DNA of 64,000 nt from Chryseobacterium sp. GTDB lineage: Bacteria; Bacteroidota; Bacteroidia; Flavobacteriales; Weeksellaceae. The position numbers were made by a program, and so were the translations under genes. The stretch covers positions 62,001 through 126,000 of the forward strand of contig NZ_JAFAJM010000007.1 in NCBI RefSeq assembly GCF_019236175.1, in the 5' to 3' direction. A model generated the notes under the pieces. It ran no database searches. It saw nothing but the letters and a program-made list of their open reading frames with translations, and was not told the origin of the DNA. Shown piece after piece: positions 26,948-36,182 of this stretch. How positions within the stretch are numbered: position 1 is the first letter of the stretch; each line of letters begins with the position of its first letter.

Positions 26948-27964
26948 ATGAAAATTATTGTTCCTATGGCTGGACGTGGTTCCAGATTACGTCCCCATAC
27001 ACTGACTGTTCCAAAACCTCTAATTCCTATTGCCGGGAAGCCTATTGTACAGAGATTGGTGGAAGATATTGCTAAAGTTGCAGGAGAGAATATTGAAGAA
27101 GTAGCCTTTATCATTGGTGATTTTGGTCCTGAGATCGAAAGATCCCTTATTCAGATTGCTGAAAAACTGGGAGCAAAAGGGAGCATCTACTACCAGAATG
27201 ATCCTCTGGGAACAGCTCATGCCATCAAATGCGCAGAGCAATCTATGCAGGGAGATGTAGTAATTGCATTTGCAGATACTCTATTCCGTGCAGATTTCCA
27301 ACTGGATAAAAACTCAGACGGAGTAATCTGGGTAAAAAGTGTAGAAGATCCATCTGCATTCGGAGTCGTAAAATTAGATAACTACGGATTTATTACAGAT
27401 TTTGTTGAAAAACCTCAGACTTTTGTTTCTGATCTCGCTATCATTGGTATTTATTACTTCAATAGTGCTGAAAAACTGATGGATGAAATCAATTATATCA
27501 TGGATAATGATATTAAAAACGGTGGAGAATATCAGCTCACAACAGCATTGGAAAACCTTAGATCTAAAGGAGCTAAATTCACATTAGGAAAAGTAAATGA
27601 CTGGATGGACTGCGGAAATAAAAATGCTACCGTAGAAACCAACAGTAAAATCCTTGAATATGAAAAAGAAGAAATGGCAATATATCCGGCTTCTTCGGTT
27701 ATTGAAAATTCATTGATCATTCCGCCATGTTTTATCGGTGAGAATGTGAAAATTTCTAATTCAAAAGTAGGACCGGGCGTTTCTTTAGGGAACAATACCA
27801 TTATCGTGAATTCCAATATCGAAAATTCCTTGATTCAGGAAAATACCAGAATCAATCACGGGAATCTTTCCAATTCGATGATCGGAAACTCTGCCCAGTA
27901 TTTTGGAGTAGCCAGAGAAATTTCTTTGGGAGATTATTCGGTTTTAGATTTTCTCTCCAAATAA
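26948..27964 (+). CDS. NDP-sugar pyrophosphorylase (nucleotidyltransferase with left-handed beta-helix)
   Basis: A 338-residue enzyme joining a sugar 1-phosphate to an NTP. The N-terminal Rossmann-like domain has the signature VPMAGRGSRLRPHTL and PKPLIPIAGKPIV, then DPLGTAHAIKCAE and the metal-binding Asp in AFADTLF. The C-terminal part (about residues 240-330) has hexapeptide-type turns such as GPGVSLGNNTII, as in GlmU or RmlA-like enzymes with a beta-helix. It probably supplies an activated sugar for the glycan handled by the upstream flippase. The sugar and nucleotide cannot be read from the sequence. Confidence 0.88.
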   Translation: MKIIVPMAGRGSRLRPHTLTVPKPLIPIAGKPIVQRLVEDIAKVAGENIEEVAFIIGDFGPEIERSLIQIAEKLGAKGSIYYQNDPLGTAHAIKCAEQSMQGDVVIAFADTLFRADFQLDKNSDGVIWVKSVEDPSAFGVVKLDNYGFITDFVEKPQTFVSDLAIIGIYYFNSAEKLMDEINYIMDNDIKNGGEYQLTTALENLRSKGAKFTLGKVNDWMDCGNKNATVETNSKILEYEKEEMAIYPASSVIENSLIIPPCFIGENVKISNSKVGPGVSLGNNTIIVNSNIENSLIQENTRINHGNLSNSMIGNSAQYFGVAREISLGDYSVLDFLSK

Positions 27965-27996
27965 AATCAGAAATTATTATCAATAAACATAATATA

Positions 27997-28030
27997 GCCA
28001 GGCCACACAAAATGTTTTGTGTGGTTTGGC
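27997..28030. terminator. Strong hairpin after the nucleotidyltransferase gene
   Basis: An inverted repeat with core CCACACAAAA/TTTTGTGTGG extended by outer GCCA/TGGC through two possible G-U pairs, about 16 bp in all. There is no T-run after it, so it is either a weak terminator or an mRNA-stabilising structure. Confidence 0.5.
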
Positions 28031-28071
28031 GTTAATATTGCAGCGTTTTTTTAATTGAAAAAGATCAGTAC

Positions 28072-28917
28072 ATGAAAAATTGGATCCCATTCTTGGTATT
28101 ACTTCTTGCCTTATCATCTTGTAAAACCCGAAATGTCATTAAAAATGACACCGGAAATATACAAGACAGCATTACCCAATCGGATAACAATAAAGGTCCA
28201 AAAGATGTGAATGAACCAGTGAGAGACAAGCTTAGTTTTTATGAGCATGTGGTAATTCCTCCCAAATTTGATCAGATCAAAATCGACAGCAAAGTACGGG
28301 TAGAAACCGGAAGCTTTATTCCTACCCTTGACGCCACTATTTATATTGAAAATGATAAAAAAGTCTGGATGAATCTAAGAGCGGTCATCCTGAATGTTGC
28401 CCGTGGTATTGCAACCCCTGAGGGAATAAAGGGGCAGGACAAAGTAAACAAAACTTATATCGATTCAGATTTTGATTATCTCAACAATTTACTCAACGTT
28501 AATTTCATCGACTATAAGTCTCTTGAAAAAATACTGATGGGAAGAACTTTTGTAAAGATCTCAGATTCTCAGTTTTCTTTAACTCAAAATGCACAGGGAT
28601 ATAAAATGGTCTCTAATGTTAATCAGAAAATTGTAACCGATGAAAAAAACAGAGAATATAAAATCACCCTGCAATACGACACCAATTATGATTTATTGAG
28701 TGTGAATCTGAAAGATGTTTTATCTCCGGACGAGCTGGAAATTTCTTACAGCGACTGGGATGAATACAACGGAATCCGTCTTCCAAAAAATGTTAAAATA
28801 ATTATAAAAGGCTCAAAATCTAGTCAAATCTTAATGGAAAATACGAAATTTGACTTTTCGAGGATGGAAACACCTTATTCTGTACCATCCAATTATAAGA
28901 AAATTGAGATTAAATGA
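28072..28917 (+). CDS. DUF4292-family lipoprotein
   Basis: A 281-residue lipoprotein with a lipobox at LLLALSSC (Cys17). The body is beta-rich with long amphipathic strands, resembling the lipid-carrier (LolA/LolB-like) fold proposed for DUF4292. In Flavobacteriia this family is regularly found just before an M23/EnvC-type gene, as here, where the stop overlaps the next start by four bases (ATGA). A role in outer-membrane or lipoprotein biogenesis is possible but unproven. Confidence 0.82.
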   Translation: MKNWIPFLVLLLALSSCKTRNVIKNDTGNIQDSITQSDNNKGPKDVNEPVRDKLSFYEHVVIPPKFDQIKIDSKVRVETGSFIPTLDATIYIENDKKVWMNLRAVILNVARGIATPEGIKGQDKVNKTYIDSDFDYLNNLLNVNFIDYKSLEKILMGRTFVKISDSQFSLTQNAQGYKMVSNVNQKIVTDEKNREYKITLQYDTNYDLLSVNLKDVLSPDELEISYSDWDEYNGIRLPKNVKIIIKGSKSSQILMENTKFDFSRMETPYSVPSNYKKIEIK

Positions 28918-30476
28918 TTAAAAAATTTAGCTTTTTAATAGGTATTCTGATGTTCGGGTTGCACCAGGGACAGCAGAATAAAGAACAACTGCAAAAGCAG
29001 AATGCCGAACTTAAAAAACAAATTACACAGATAAATTCAGATTTAGCCAAAACCAGAAGTGAATCTAAACTTTCTTTAGCCTATCTTACTAGTGTTAACC
29101 AGAAATTAGTATTAAGAGAAAAGGTTTATAATAATACCCAGAAAGAGAAAAGATTCATTGAAGATGATATCTATTTACGTCAGCTGGAAATCAATCGTCA
29201 GAACAAAGAACTGGCTGTATTAAGAAAAAATTATGCTGAGGTTTTGGTTAATGCTTATAAAAATAAAGGGGTACAGAACAAAGTAACATTTATCCTTTCT
29301 TCTAAAAATTTAGGAGAAGCAATACGAAGAGTTCAGTATTTGAAACAATACTCCGATTATCAGGATAAAAAAGCTGCCGAAATCACTGATGCAGCTAATA
29401 AAATCAAAAAAACAATTGCTCAACGACAAAACTCTGTAAAAGAGAAAGAAAATCTGTTGGTGAACCAACAGAAAGATCTGGCTACCATTAATGCTGAAAG
29501 AGCACAAAAAGAACAGCTTGTGGCCGATTTTAAAAAGAATGAAACCAAGCTTACTGCAGAGCTGAAACAGAAACAGGTTCAATCCAAAGCCCTTGAGGGC
29601 CAGATCAGAGCTATTATTGCCGAAGAAATCAGAATCGCAAAAGCGGAAGAAGAAGCAAGAAAAAAAGCGGAAGCAGAAAAAATACGTTTAGCTAAAATTG
29701 CAGCCGAAAGAGAAAAAGCAAGAATTGAAGCTGAAGCCAAAGCTCGTGCTGAGGCCCTGGAAAGAGAAAGAAGACTGGCCGAAGCTGAAGCAAAAAAAGC
29801 AGCTGAATTAGCAGCAAAAAGAGCTGAAGAAGAAAGAAAGCGTAATGAAGAAGCTGCCAGAGCTGAAGCGAATGCAAGGGACGAAGCTAAAAGAGTCGCT
29901 GCAAAAAAAGCATCCGATGAAGCGGCTGCAAGATCCAGAGAAGCTGCTGATAAACTAGCTGCTGCCAAAGCAGCGGAAGCAGCATTAAATAAGAGAAAAG
30001 AAGAAGAGAAAAAAGCAGCAGAAGCTAAGGCAATGACCAGCTATGGTGTTTCTACTGCCAGCGGAAACAGCTTTGCTGATAACAGAGGAAGACTTGGCTA
30101 TCCTGCAGACAGAGCAGGCCAGATTACCCACCGTTTCGGAAGACAGCCCCACCCGGTTTTCAAAAATATCACTGAAGAAAACAACGGTATTAAGATTTCT
30201 GTACCATCAGGTACACGTGCTAAATCGGTATTCCCGGGATCAGTATCTTCTGTACTGGCTAACAACGACGGAACAAAAACCGTTATTGTAAAACATGGAA
30301 GTTATTTCACAATTTATTCCAACTTAGGAAGTGTGAGTGTTTCCAAAGGACAACAGGTTTCTTCAGGAACTCCTGTAGGTACGGTAGCCCAGGACTTCGA
30401 CGGTTCTTATACCCTTGACTTCCAAGTATGGAACGGAAGTACCCCAGTTGATCCATTAGGTTGGATTTCATATTAA
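28914..30476 (+). CDS. EnvC-like murein hydrolase activator with degenerate LytM domain
   Basis: A 520-residue periplasmic protein. After a signal peptide, residues about 20-230 form coiled coils. An unusually long Ala/Glu/Lys/Arg-rich helix (about 230-370, with AEAKARAEALERERR-like repeats) follows, then a LytM/M23 domain at about 385-520. The zinc ligands of active M23 enzymes are missing: the HxxxD motif reads HPVFKNITEENNGIK without the Asp, and the final HxH reads LDFQVW. This fits EnvC, which does not cut peptidoglycan but switches on amidases at the division site. It overlaps the lipoprotein gene upstream; tatA follows from its own promoter. Confidence 0.88.
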   Translation: MIKKFSFLIGILMFGLHQGQQNKEQLQKQNAELKKQITQINSDLAKTRSESKLSLAYLTSVNQKLVLREKVYNNTQKEKRFIEDDIYLRQLEINRQNKELAVLRKNYAEVLVNAYKNKGVQNKVTFILSSKNLGEAIRRVQYLKQYSDYQDKKAAEITDAANKIKKTIAQRQNSVKEKENLLVNQQKDLATINAERAQKEQLVADFKKNETKLTAELKQKQVQSKALEGQIRAIIAEEIRIAKAEEEARKKAEAEKIRLAKIAAEREKARIEAEAKARAEALERERRLAEAEAKKAAELAAKRAEEERKRNEEAARAEANARDEAKRVAAKKASDEAAARSREAADKLAAAKAAEAALNKRKEEEKKAAEAKAMTSYGVSTASGNSFADNRGRLGYPADRAGQITHRFGRQPHPVFKNITEENNGIKISVPSGTRAKSVFPGSVSSVLANNDGTKTVIVKHGSYFTIYSNLGSVSVSKGQQVSSGTPVGTVAQDFDGSYTLDFQVWNGSTPVDPLGWISY

Positions 30477-30492
30477 AAAAAGTGTAACTTTG
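30461..30492 (+). promoter_or_regulatory. Promoter of tatA inside the end of the EnvC-like gene
   Basis: TTG at 30461-30463 is followed after 21 bases by TAACTTTG (30485-30492), a full TAnnTTTG match that ends 15 bp before the tatA ATG. It lies over the last codons and stop of the upstream gene. Confidence 0.55.
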
Positions 30493-30507
30493 TAAAAATT
30501 TTAAGAG

Positions 30508-30723
30508 ATGAATGCACTAACAATACTTGCCTTATCTTGGCAACACATCCTTATCGTAGCCGTACTTTTGGTATTACTATTTGGAGGAAAGAAAATTCCG
30601 GAATTAATGAGAGGAGTCGGTTCAGGAATCAAAGAATTTAAAGATGCAGTAAAAGAAGAGGACAAACCAGGTTCTGAAAATAAAACTTCTTCTACCAATA
30701 ATAATAATTCTACCAGCAACTAA
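30508..30723 (+). CDS. tatA: Sec-independent protein translocase TatA
   Basis: A 71-residue protein with the TatA layout: one N-terminal membrane helix (WQHILIVAVLLVLLFGG), the FGGKKIPEL hinge, an amphipathic helix (MRGVGSGIKEFKDAV) and a short polar tail rich in Asn, Ser and Thr. TatA oligomers form the pore that exports folded proteins together with TatC, which is not in this window. TatE is a close alternative name. Confidence 0.93.
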   Translation: MNALTILALSWQHILIVAVLLVLLFGGKKIPELMRGVGSGIKEFKDAVKEEDKPGSENKTSSTNNNNSTSN

Positions 30724-30738
30724 AATTCCCCAGCATTA

Positions 30739-31353
30739 ATGAATTTTACTGAGACTGCATGGAAAGTCTTCAATCAATGCATTGAAGACTATCACGTGTC
30801 TGATGACGTTAACACTCTAATTAATAACCCGTTTGAAAATAATAGTTTGGAACGGATTTTGTATGCAAAGAACTGGATTGATACCGTTCAATGGCATCTG
30901 GAAGATATAATTAGAGACGAAAATATTAATCCGGCTGAAGCTCTTCAACTGAAGAGAACGATAGACGCCTCCAATCAGAAAAGAACTGATCTGGTAGAAT
31001 ATATCGACAGCTGGTTTCTTACCAAGTTTGAAAATATAACTCCTAAACCTGAAGCAAAAATAAATACAGAAACTCCCGCTTGGGCAGTGGACAGATTATC
31101 AATTCTTGCATTAAAGGTTTATCATATGTCATTAGAAGCCAATAGAGAATCTGCTTCTGAAGAGCACAGAAAAAATTGCCAGGCAAAATTAGATGTACTC
31201 CTTACTCAGAAAGAAGACCTGTCAACTTCTATAGATCAGTTGCTTGCTGATATTGAAAACGGTAGCGTTAAGATGAAAGTGTACAAACAAATGAAGATGT
31301 ACAATGATGAAAGTCTTAACCCAATCCTTTATCAAAAAGGGCAACAGAAATGA
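30739..31353 (+). CDS. DUF4254-family protein
   Basis: A 204-residue soluble, mostly helical protein. The sequence NNPFENNSLERILYAKNWID and the following WHLEDIIRDE fit DUF4254, a family of unknown function found in Bacteroidota and Planctomycetes. It starts 15 bases after tatA, and its stop overlaps the next lipoprotein gene by four bases, so these genes are probably one transcript. Confidence 0.82.
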   Translation: MNFTETAWKVFNQCIEDYHVSDDVNTLINNPFENNSLERILYAKNWIDTVQWHLEDIIRDENINPAEALQLKRTIDASNQKRTDLVEYIDSWFLTKFENITPKPEAKINTETPAWAVDRLSILALKVYHMSLEANRESASEEHRKNCQAKLDVLLTQKEDLSTSIDQLLADIENGSVKMKVYKQMKMYNDESLNPILYQKGQQK

Positions 31354-31811
31354 AAAAACCATTTTTTTTTGGAGTACTACTTATAATAATAACTTCTTCC
31401 TGCGCAACGGAAAAGCTTAATCTTTCCCCGTTGTCAAATAGTTTTTATAGTGAAACAAAAGGCTCTGACTCTGACAGAGGCTCAAAGAAAAGTTTTAATA
31501 TCAATATCAAAGAAAATGTAAACGCTTCTGAAATTTCAAATATGATTTCAACCTTTCCTAAATTTAAAAGTGACGGGCTGAATGATGAAGTAACAAGCTT
31601 GAAATACAGCCTTCAGAATTATTTATATGCTATTGATGCCAACAATTCTCCAGGCAAAGGCAGAGCGCTTAAAAGCTTCGAAAAATCATATAAAAAAATT
31701 CAAAAACTGAGACAAAATCTTGACAGAGATGATGACGAGGTACTCAACAGATATCTGGTTCGTTTAAAAACCAATATTTCTGTTATTGAAGATGCTTTAC
31801 CAGGAAGTTAA
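31350..31811 (+). CDS. Small lipoprotein of unknown function
   Basis: A 153-residue protein with a lipobox at IIITSSC (Cys18). After a Ser-rich spacer the mature part is mainly helical and charged, with no family that I recognise. It overlaps DUF4254 (ATGA) and is followed 19 bases later by ribA in the same direction. Confidence 0.75.
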   Translation: MKKPFFFGVLLIIITSSCATEKLNLSPLSNSFYSETKGSDSDRGSKKSFNINIKENVNASEISNMISTFPKFKSDGLNDEVTSLKYSLQNYLYAIDANNSPGKGRALKSFEKSYKKIQKLRQNLDRDDDEVLNRYLVRLKTNISVIEDALPGS

Positions 31812-31830
31812 AAACTAATTAAACATATTA

Positions 31831-32427
31831 ATGATTAAAATTCAGGCGGAAGCCAATGTTCCTACAGAACATGGCAATTTCCGAATGTTAGCTTTCTCTG
31901 AAAACGAAAACGACTGGATGCCTCACATGGCAATCGTCGCAGAAAATACAGATTTCTCAAAACCTGTTAATGTACGTTTCCATTCAGAATGTATTACAGG
32001 AGAAGTTTTCCATTCAAAAAAATGTGAATGCGGCCAGCAACTGGATGCCGCAATGAAATATATCCATGAAAATGGAGGGATTATCATCTACCTTCGTCAG
32101 GAAGGGAGGAATATCGGTATTATTAATAAACTAAAAGCTTATTCTCTACAGGAAAAAGGACTGGATACAGTACAGGCTAATCTTGAACTGGGCCTTCCTG
32201 CTGATGACAGAAACTTTGGGGTAGCCATTGAGATCCTTAATCTGCTGGAGGTAAAAGAGATTAACCTTTTGACCAATAATCCTGAAAAGGTAAAATATGT
32301 GGTGGACAGTAATATTCATCTTAATTCAAGAGTACCATTACAAATTCCTGCCAACGAGATCAGCAAAGGCTATCTTAAGACAAAAAAAGATTTCTTTGGA
32401 CATCTGCTGGATGACAATGATAATTAG
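31831..32427 (+). CDS. ribA: GTP cyclohydrolase II
   Basis: A 198-residue cytoplasmic enzyme that opens GTP to the pyrimidine precursor of riboflavin. The zinc site ECITGEVFHSKKCECGQQ with three cysteines, the catalytic segment YLRQEGRNIGIINKLKAY and the C-terminal TNNPEKVK are all present. It is a stand-alone RibA without the RibB domain. It is the last gene before two terminators. Confidence 0.95.
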   Translation: MIKIQAEANVPTEHGNFRMLAFSENENDWMPHMAIVAENTDFSKPVNVRFHSECITGEVFHSKKCECGQQLDAAMKYIHENGGIIIYLRQEGRNIGIINKLKAYSLQEKGLDTVQANLELGLPADDRNFGVAIEILNLLEVKEINLLTNNPEKVKYVVDSNIHLNSRVPLQIPANEISKGYLKTKKDFFGHLLDDNDN

Positions 32428-32434
32428 ATAAAAT

Positions 32435-32464
32435 AAAAGCTTCAGATGTATCTGAAGCTTTTTT
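32435..32464 (+). terminator. Terminator of the tatA-ribA transcript
   Basis: A perfect stem AAAAGCTTCAGAT/ATCTGAAGCTTTT with a short GT centre, followed by T-rich sequence, 8 bases after ribA. Confidence 0.88.
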
Positions 32465-32534
32465 ATTTTTATTATTTAAGCGGCTTTATTTAATCTCAGC
32501 CAAAGTCTATTTACGATTACCATCCTATTAAATC

Positions 32535-32569
32535 AAAAGCCCCGGAAGAAGTCTCCCGGAGCTTTTTTT
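32535..32569. terminator. Second, probably bidirectional terminator
   Basis: A stem AAAAGC-CCCGG/CCGGA-GCTTTT with one mismatch and T7 on the plus strand. It sits between the convergent ribA and lipoprotein genes and may end both. Confidence 0.72.
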
Positions 32570-32596
32570 AATTATAAAAAACTGAAAAGATATTTC

Positions 32597-33142
32597 TTAA
32601 TTTACCCTTGTTGATGGAACATTAGAATCGTCAAGATTATAATATTTAACAACAGCGTTGTAATCATTGTAATCAACCGGTGGTGTTGCATTCACAGTTT
32701 TGGATGTATTCGTTCCTGCAGGAAGAAGTACAATTCTGAATGTCTGGTTGATTAAATAAGTATTGGCTTCAGTCCCGGTTAAAGTAGACTGGTCAAAGTT
32801 GGCTTTTGTGTTGATATCAACATTTTGAGAATTGAATATAAAATTATAATCTAATTCTCTGCCATTAGTCAGATAGTAAGTTTTTGGGATAAGCTGCCAG
32901 ATTGCTGAAGCTCCGGAATTTGAATTCATATTTCGGTATACCAGCACTACATCTGTAGATTTTATGTTAAGCCCTTGTGAAATAGTCCAATTGGCATTAT
33001 TGGCTCCTGTAAAAGTCCCTGTAACATCTTTCATCTGAAGATTTACATTTTGCTGCTGCACCACAACATCGTCTTTATTATCACAGCTATAAGATATAAA
33101 GCCTATTCCGGCAAGAAGCATAAGTGGAAGAATTTTTTTCAT
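32597..33142 (-). CDS. Secreted lipoprotein of unknown function
   Basis: A 181-residue protein with a lipobox-like leader ending IGFISYSC (Cys20) and an Asp/Gln-rich spacer. The mature part looks beta-rich with many Asn and Thr (TGTFTGANNANWTI) and no enzyme motif. Proteins like this are common in Flavobacteriia without known function. It is a single-gene unit. Confidence 0.72.
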   Translation of the reverse strand: MKKILPLMLLAGIGFISYSCDNKDDVVVQQQNVNLQMKDVTGTFTGANNANWTISQGLNIKSTDVVLVYRNMNSNSGASAIWQLIPKTYYLTNGRELDYNFIFNSQNVDINTKANFDQSTLTGTEANTYLINQTFRIVLLPAGTNTSKTVNATPPVDYNDYNAVVKYYNLDDSNVPSTRVN

Positions 33143-33232
33143 TTTTATAAAAGTTTAGTTATTATTTTTTTATAAAATTTTAGTTATTATTTATAAATCG
33201 TATTCAAATCATATACCAAAAATTTCAAAAAC

Positions 33233-33265
33233 TTTGTTTTCGTCATTTTTTTAATCGTATTTTTG
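33233..33265 (+). promoter_or_regulatory. Promoter of the GH3 gene
   Basis: TTTG at 33233-33236 is followed after 21 bases by TATTTTTG (33258-33265), a near-ideal Bacteroidota promoter. The -7 element ends 16 bp before the ATG. Confidence 0.65.
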
Positions 33266-33281
33266 TTCTTATTCAAAAGTC

Positions 33282-35003
33282 ATGAAGAAATTATTATATA
33301 CTTCACTTTGTATTTTTGCATTGATAAGCACTGGCGCAAAGGCCCAGTATCAGCCGAAAAATGCTTCCAAAGAAGATGTAAAAAAGGCACAGCAATGGGT
33401 CGAAAAAACATATAAAAATCTTTCTCAGGATGAAAAATTAGGACAATTATTTATTGTTGCCTTATATACCAATAAAGGCGAAGATTATATCAGCCAGGTA
33501 AGAAACATCGTTGTCAATGACAAAATCGGAGGATTAATTTTAATGCAGGACGATGCTGCCAGAGAAATAAATCTGGTTAACGAATTTCAGCAGAAGTCTA
33601 AAGTTCCGTTGATGATCGGAATGGATGCAGAATGGGGGGTATTTCAAAGAATTGCTACAGCACACAAATTTCCTTGGGCAATGACATTGGGAGCTATTCA
33701 GGATAAAAACCTGATTTACCAAATGTCTGCCAAAATAGCAGAAGATTGCCACCGAATGGGAATCAACTGGGATTTTGCTCCTGTAGTAGATGTAAATACC
33801 AATCCCAATAATCCTATTATCGGTAACAGAAGCTTCGGCTCGGAAGTAAGCAATGTAATCAGCTCTGCCCTTTCCTATTCCAATGGTCTTCAGGATCACA
33901 ATATATTAGCTGCAATTAAACATTTTCCCGGCCATGGTGACACCAATACGGATTCCCACCTTGATCTTCCTGTTGTATCCCATACTATGGAAAGGCTTAA
34001 TACGATAGAGCTTGCTCCTTTCAAAGCATTGATGGATAAAGGAATTGGTGGTGTAATGGTAGCGCACTTATATGTTCCGAGTTTAGAATCCGGAAAAGGA
34101 ATTCCGGCTTCCGTCTCTAAAAACATTATTACAGGCTTACTGAAAGATAAACTGGGCTACAAAGGATTAATTATCACCGATGCTTTAAACATGGGGGCTG
34201 TAGCTAATAAATACAAGCCGGGAGAACTGGATGCCATGGCATTTAAAGCAGGAAATGATATCATGCTTTTTTCACAGGGCGTTTCTGAAGGAAAAAAATT
34301 AATTCAGAACGCATTGGATAGAGGGGAAATCTCCCAGTCAAGAGTAGAAGAAAGTGTAAAGAAAATTTTATTAACAAAATATTTTCTGGGGCTTACTCAA
34401 TACACTCCCAAAAATCCGGAGAATATCAATGCCGATCTTAATAATGATTCTCATAAAGCATTAGTTCAGAATTTATATTCCAATGCTTTGACTTTATTAA
34501 AAGATGAGAAAAAACTTCTGCCTCTTACAGGAAATCAGGTATATTATGTTCCGTTGGAAGAAGCACCTTATCAGACTTTTGCAGACAGACTGGGATCAAA
34601 TATAATCCTTAAAAAAGCAGGTGAAATCAATACAATTCCTGCAGGTTCAACAGTAATTGTGGGCTTCCATAAAGATAATTCAACGGCTTATAAACCTTAT
34701 AAAATATCTGCAGAATCAAAGAAAACCCTTGCTGATCTGACAAAAAATCAAAATGTGATCCTTAATGTATTCGGGAGTGCCTATGCTTTGAAAGATATTG
34801 ATATTTCAAAAGTATCTACAGTTCTTGTTTCCTATGAAAACAATGAGGACTCTATGAACGCAGCTGCCGATGCCATGAAAGGAAAAACAAAAATATGGGG
34901 CAGACTTCCGGTACTGGTTAATGATCAATTAAAACCGGGAATGGGAACAGATCTGGATCCTGTTTCTTCTATAAGCAAATCAACAACATCAAAACAACGA
35001 TAA
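33282..35003 (+). CDS. Glycoside hydrolase family 3, NagZ-like beta-N-acetylhexosaminidase
   Basis: A 573-residue secreted enzyme with a signal peptide ending near GAKAQ. The GH3 barrel carries the NagZ signature KHFPGHGDTNTDSH (His226 next to the catalytic Asp224) and the nucleophile Asp300 in IITDALNMGAV. NagZ-type enzymes remove N-acetylglucosamine from muropeptides or chitin fragments. The C-terminal part (about 400-570) resembles the second GH3 alpha/beta domain. Many Bacteroidota versions are about 1000 residues and end in a beta-lactamase domain; this one is the short form. bshA follows after 4 bases. Confidence 0.9.
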   Translation: MKKLLYTSLCIFALISTGAKAQYQPKNASKEDVKKAQQWVEKTYKNLSQDEKLGQLFIVALYTNKGEDYISQVRNIVVNDKIGGLILMQDDAAREINLVNEFQQKSKVPLMIGMDAEWGVFQRIATAHKFPWAMTLGAIQDKNLIYQMSAKIAEDCHRMGINWDFAPVVDVNTNPNNPIIGNRSFGSEVSNVISSALSYSNGLQDHNILAAIKHFPGHGDTNTDSHLDLPVVSHTMERLNTIELAPFKALMDKGIGGVMVAHLYVPSLESGKGIPASVSKNIITGLLKDKLGYKGLIITDALNMGAVANKYKPGELDAMAFKAGNDIMLFSQGVSEGKKLIQNALDRGEISQSRVEESVKKILLTKYFLGLTQYTPKNPENINADLNNDSHKALVQNLYSNALTLLKDEKKLLPLTGNQVYYVPLEEAPYQTFADRLGSNIILKKAGEINTIPAGSTVIVGFHKDNSTAYKPYKISAESKKTLADLTKNQNVILNVFGSAYALKDIDISKVSTVLVSYENNEDSMNAAADAMKGKTKIWGRLPVLVNDQLKPGMGTDLDPVSSISKSTTSKQR

Positions 35004-35007
35004 TCTA

Positions 35008-36156
35008 ATGAAAATAGGCATACTTTGCTATCCAACTTATGGGGGAAGCGGAATTGTAGCAACAGAACTGGGAATGTCTCTTGCCAATAAAGGATATGAA
35101 GTACATTTCATCAGCTCTGCTCTTCCTGCGAGATTAGACATTACCAATCCTAATATATTCTTCCATAGGGTAAATGTTCAAACCTACCCGCTTTTCCAGT
35201 ATCAGCCTTATGATATTGCTTTAAGTTCGATGATTTACCGTGTAGTAAATCTTTACAAACTTGATCTTCTTCATGCTCATTATGCAATTCCTTATGCATA
35301 TGCCGCTTTTACGGCCAAGCAGATGCTTCAGGAAGACAACAATGATATCCCGTTGGTAACAACACTCCACGGAACGGATATTACTCTTGTAGGCCAGCAT
35401 CCGAGTTACAAACACGCTGTAGAATTTTCCATTAACCAGTCTGATGCCATAACGTCGGTTTCTGAGAGCCTGAAAAAGGATACGCTTCAGTTTTTTAATA
35501 TTAAAAAAGAAATTCAGGTTATTACCAATTTTATTGACAATTCTGAATTTGATGACTGCACTGAATGTCAGAGAACTCAGTTTGCCAATCCTGATGAAAA
35601 AATCCTGATTCATGTTTCTAACCTTCGTCCTGTAAAACGTGTGGATGAAGTACTGCAGATCTTTAAGAATGTGGAGAAAAAAGTGAAATCAAAACTGATT
35701 ATCATTGGAGAAGGGCCGGATATGGAAAAAGTCAACCAGTTTCTTGAAGAAAACCCGGATCTCATTTCCAAAATTCGCCTTTTGGGAAAAGTTAATGATC
35801 TTTATAAAATTTTACAGCTTTCAGATGTCTTTTTACTTCCTTCTGAGCAGGAAAGCTTTGGATTGGCAGCTCTTGAAGCAATGGCCGCATACACACCTGT
35901 AATCAGCTCCAATGCAGGAGGTATTCCTGAGGTAAATATTCAGGGAGAAACCGGATATCTAGCTGAGATCGGAAATGTAGAGGCAATGAGTAACTACACT
36001 ATCAAATTATTAAGCAATGATGAACTTTTAACCAAAATGAAACAAAATGCGAAAGATCAGGCTATAAAGTTCGATTTAAAAAACATTCTTCCTATATATG
36101 AAAGAATGTATAGAACGACTATAGAAAATTTTAAAAAGGAACCGACGAAAGTATAA
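35008..36156 (+). CDS. bshA: N-acetyl-alpha-D-glucosaminyl L-malate synthase BshA
   Basis: A 382-residue GT4 glycosyltransferase that joins GlcNAc from UDP-GlcNAc to L-malate, the first step of bacillithiol synthesis. The N-terminus MKIGILCYPTYGGSGIVATE and the segments HAHYAIPYAYAA, TTLHGTDITLVG and ESFGLAALEAMA match the BshA group closely. Bacillithiol is the low-molecular-weight thiol of many Bacteroidota. The gene is spaced 4 bases after the GH3 gene, so they share a transcript. BshB and BshC are not in the window. Confidence 0.92.
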   Translation: MKIGILCYPTYGGSGIVATELGMSLANKGYEVHFISSALPARLDITNPNIFFHRVNVQTYPLFQYQPYDIALSSMIYRVVNLYKLDLLHAHYAIPYAYAAFTAKQMLQEDNNDIPLVTTLHGTDITLVGQHPSYKHAVEFSINQSDAITSVSESLKKDTLQFFNIKKEIQVITNFIDNSEFDDCTECQRTQFANPDEKILIHVSNLRPVKRVDEVLQIFKNVEKKVKSKLIIIGEGPDMEKVNQFLEENPDLISKIRLLGKVNDLYKILQLSDVFLLPSEQESFGLAALEAMAAYTPVISSNAGGIPEVNIQGETGYLAEIGNVEAMSNYTIKLLSNDELLTKMKQNAKDQAIKFDLKNILPIYERMYRTTIENFKKEPTKV

Positions 36157-36182
36157 TTTTTCTATTATATTTATCGTCACTT

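Noticed and set aside
29579..29968. Ala/Ser/Leu-rich minus-strand frame opposite the EnvC-like coil
   Set aside because: The composition is the mirror image of the Ala/Glu/Lys-rich helix codons; it is a compositional artefact.
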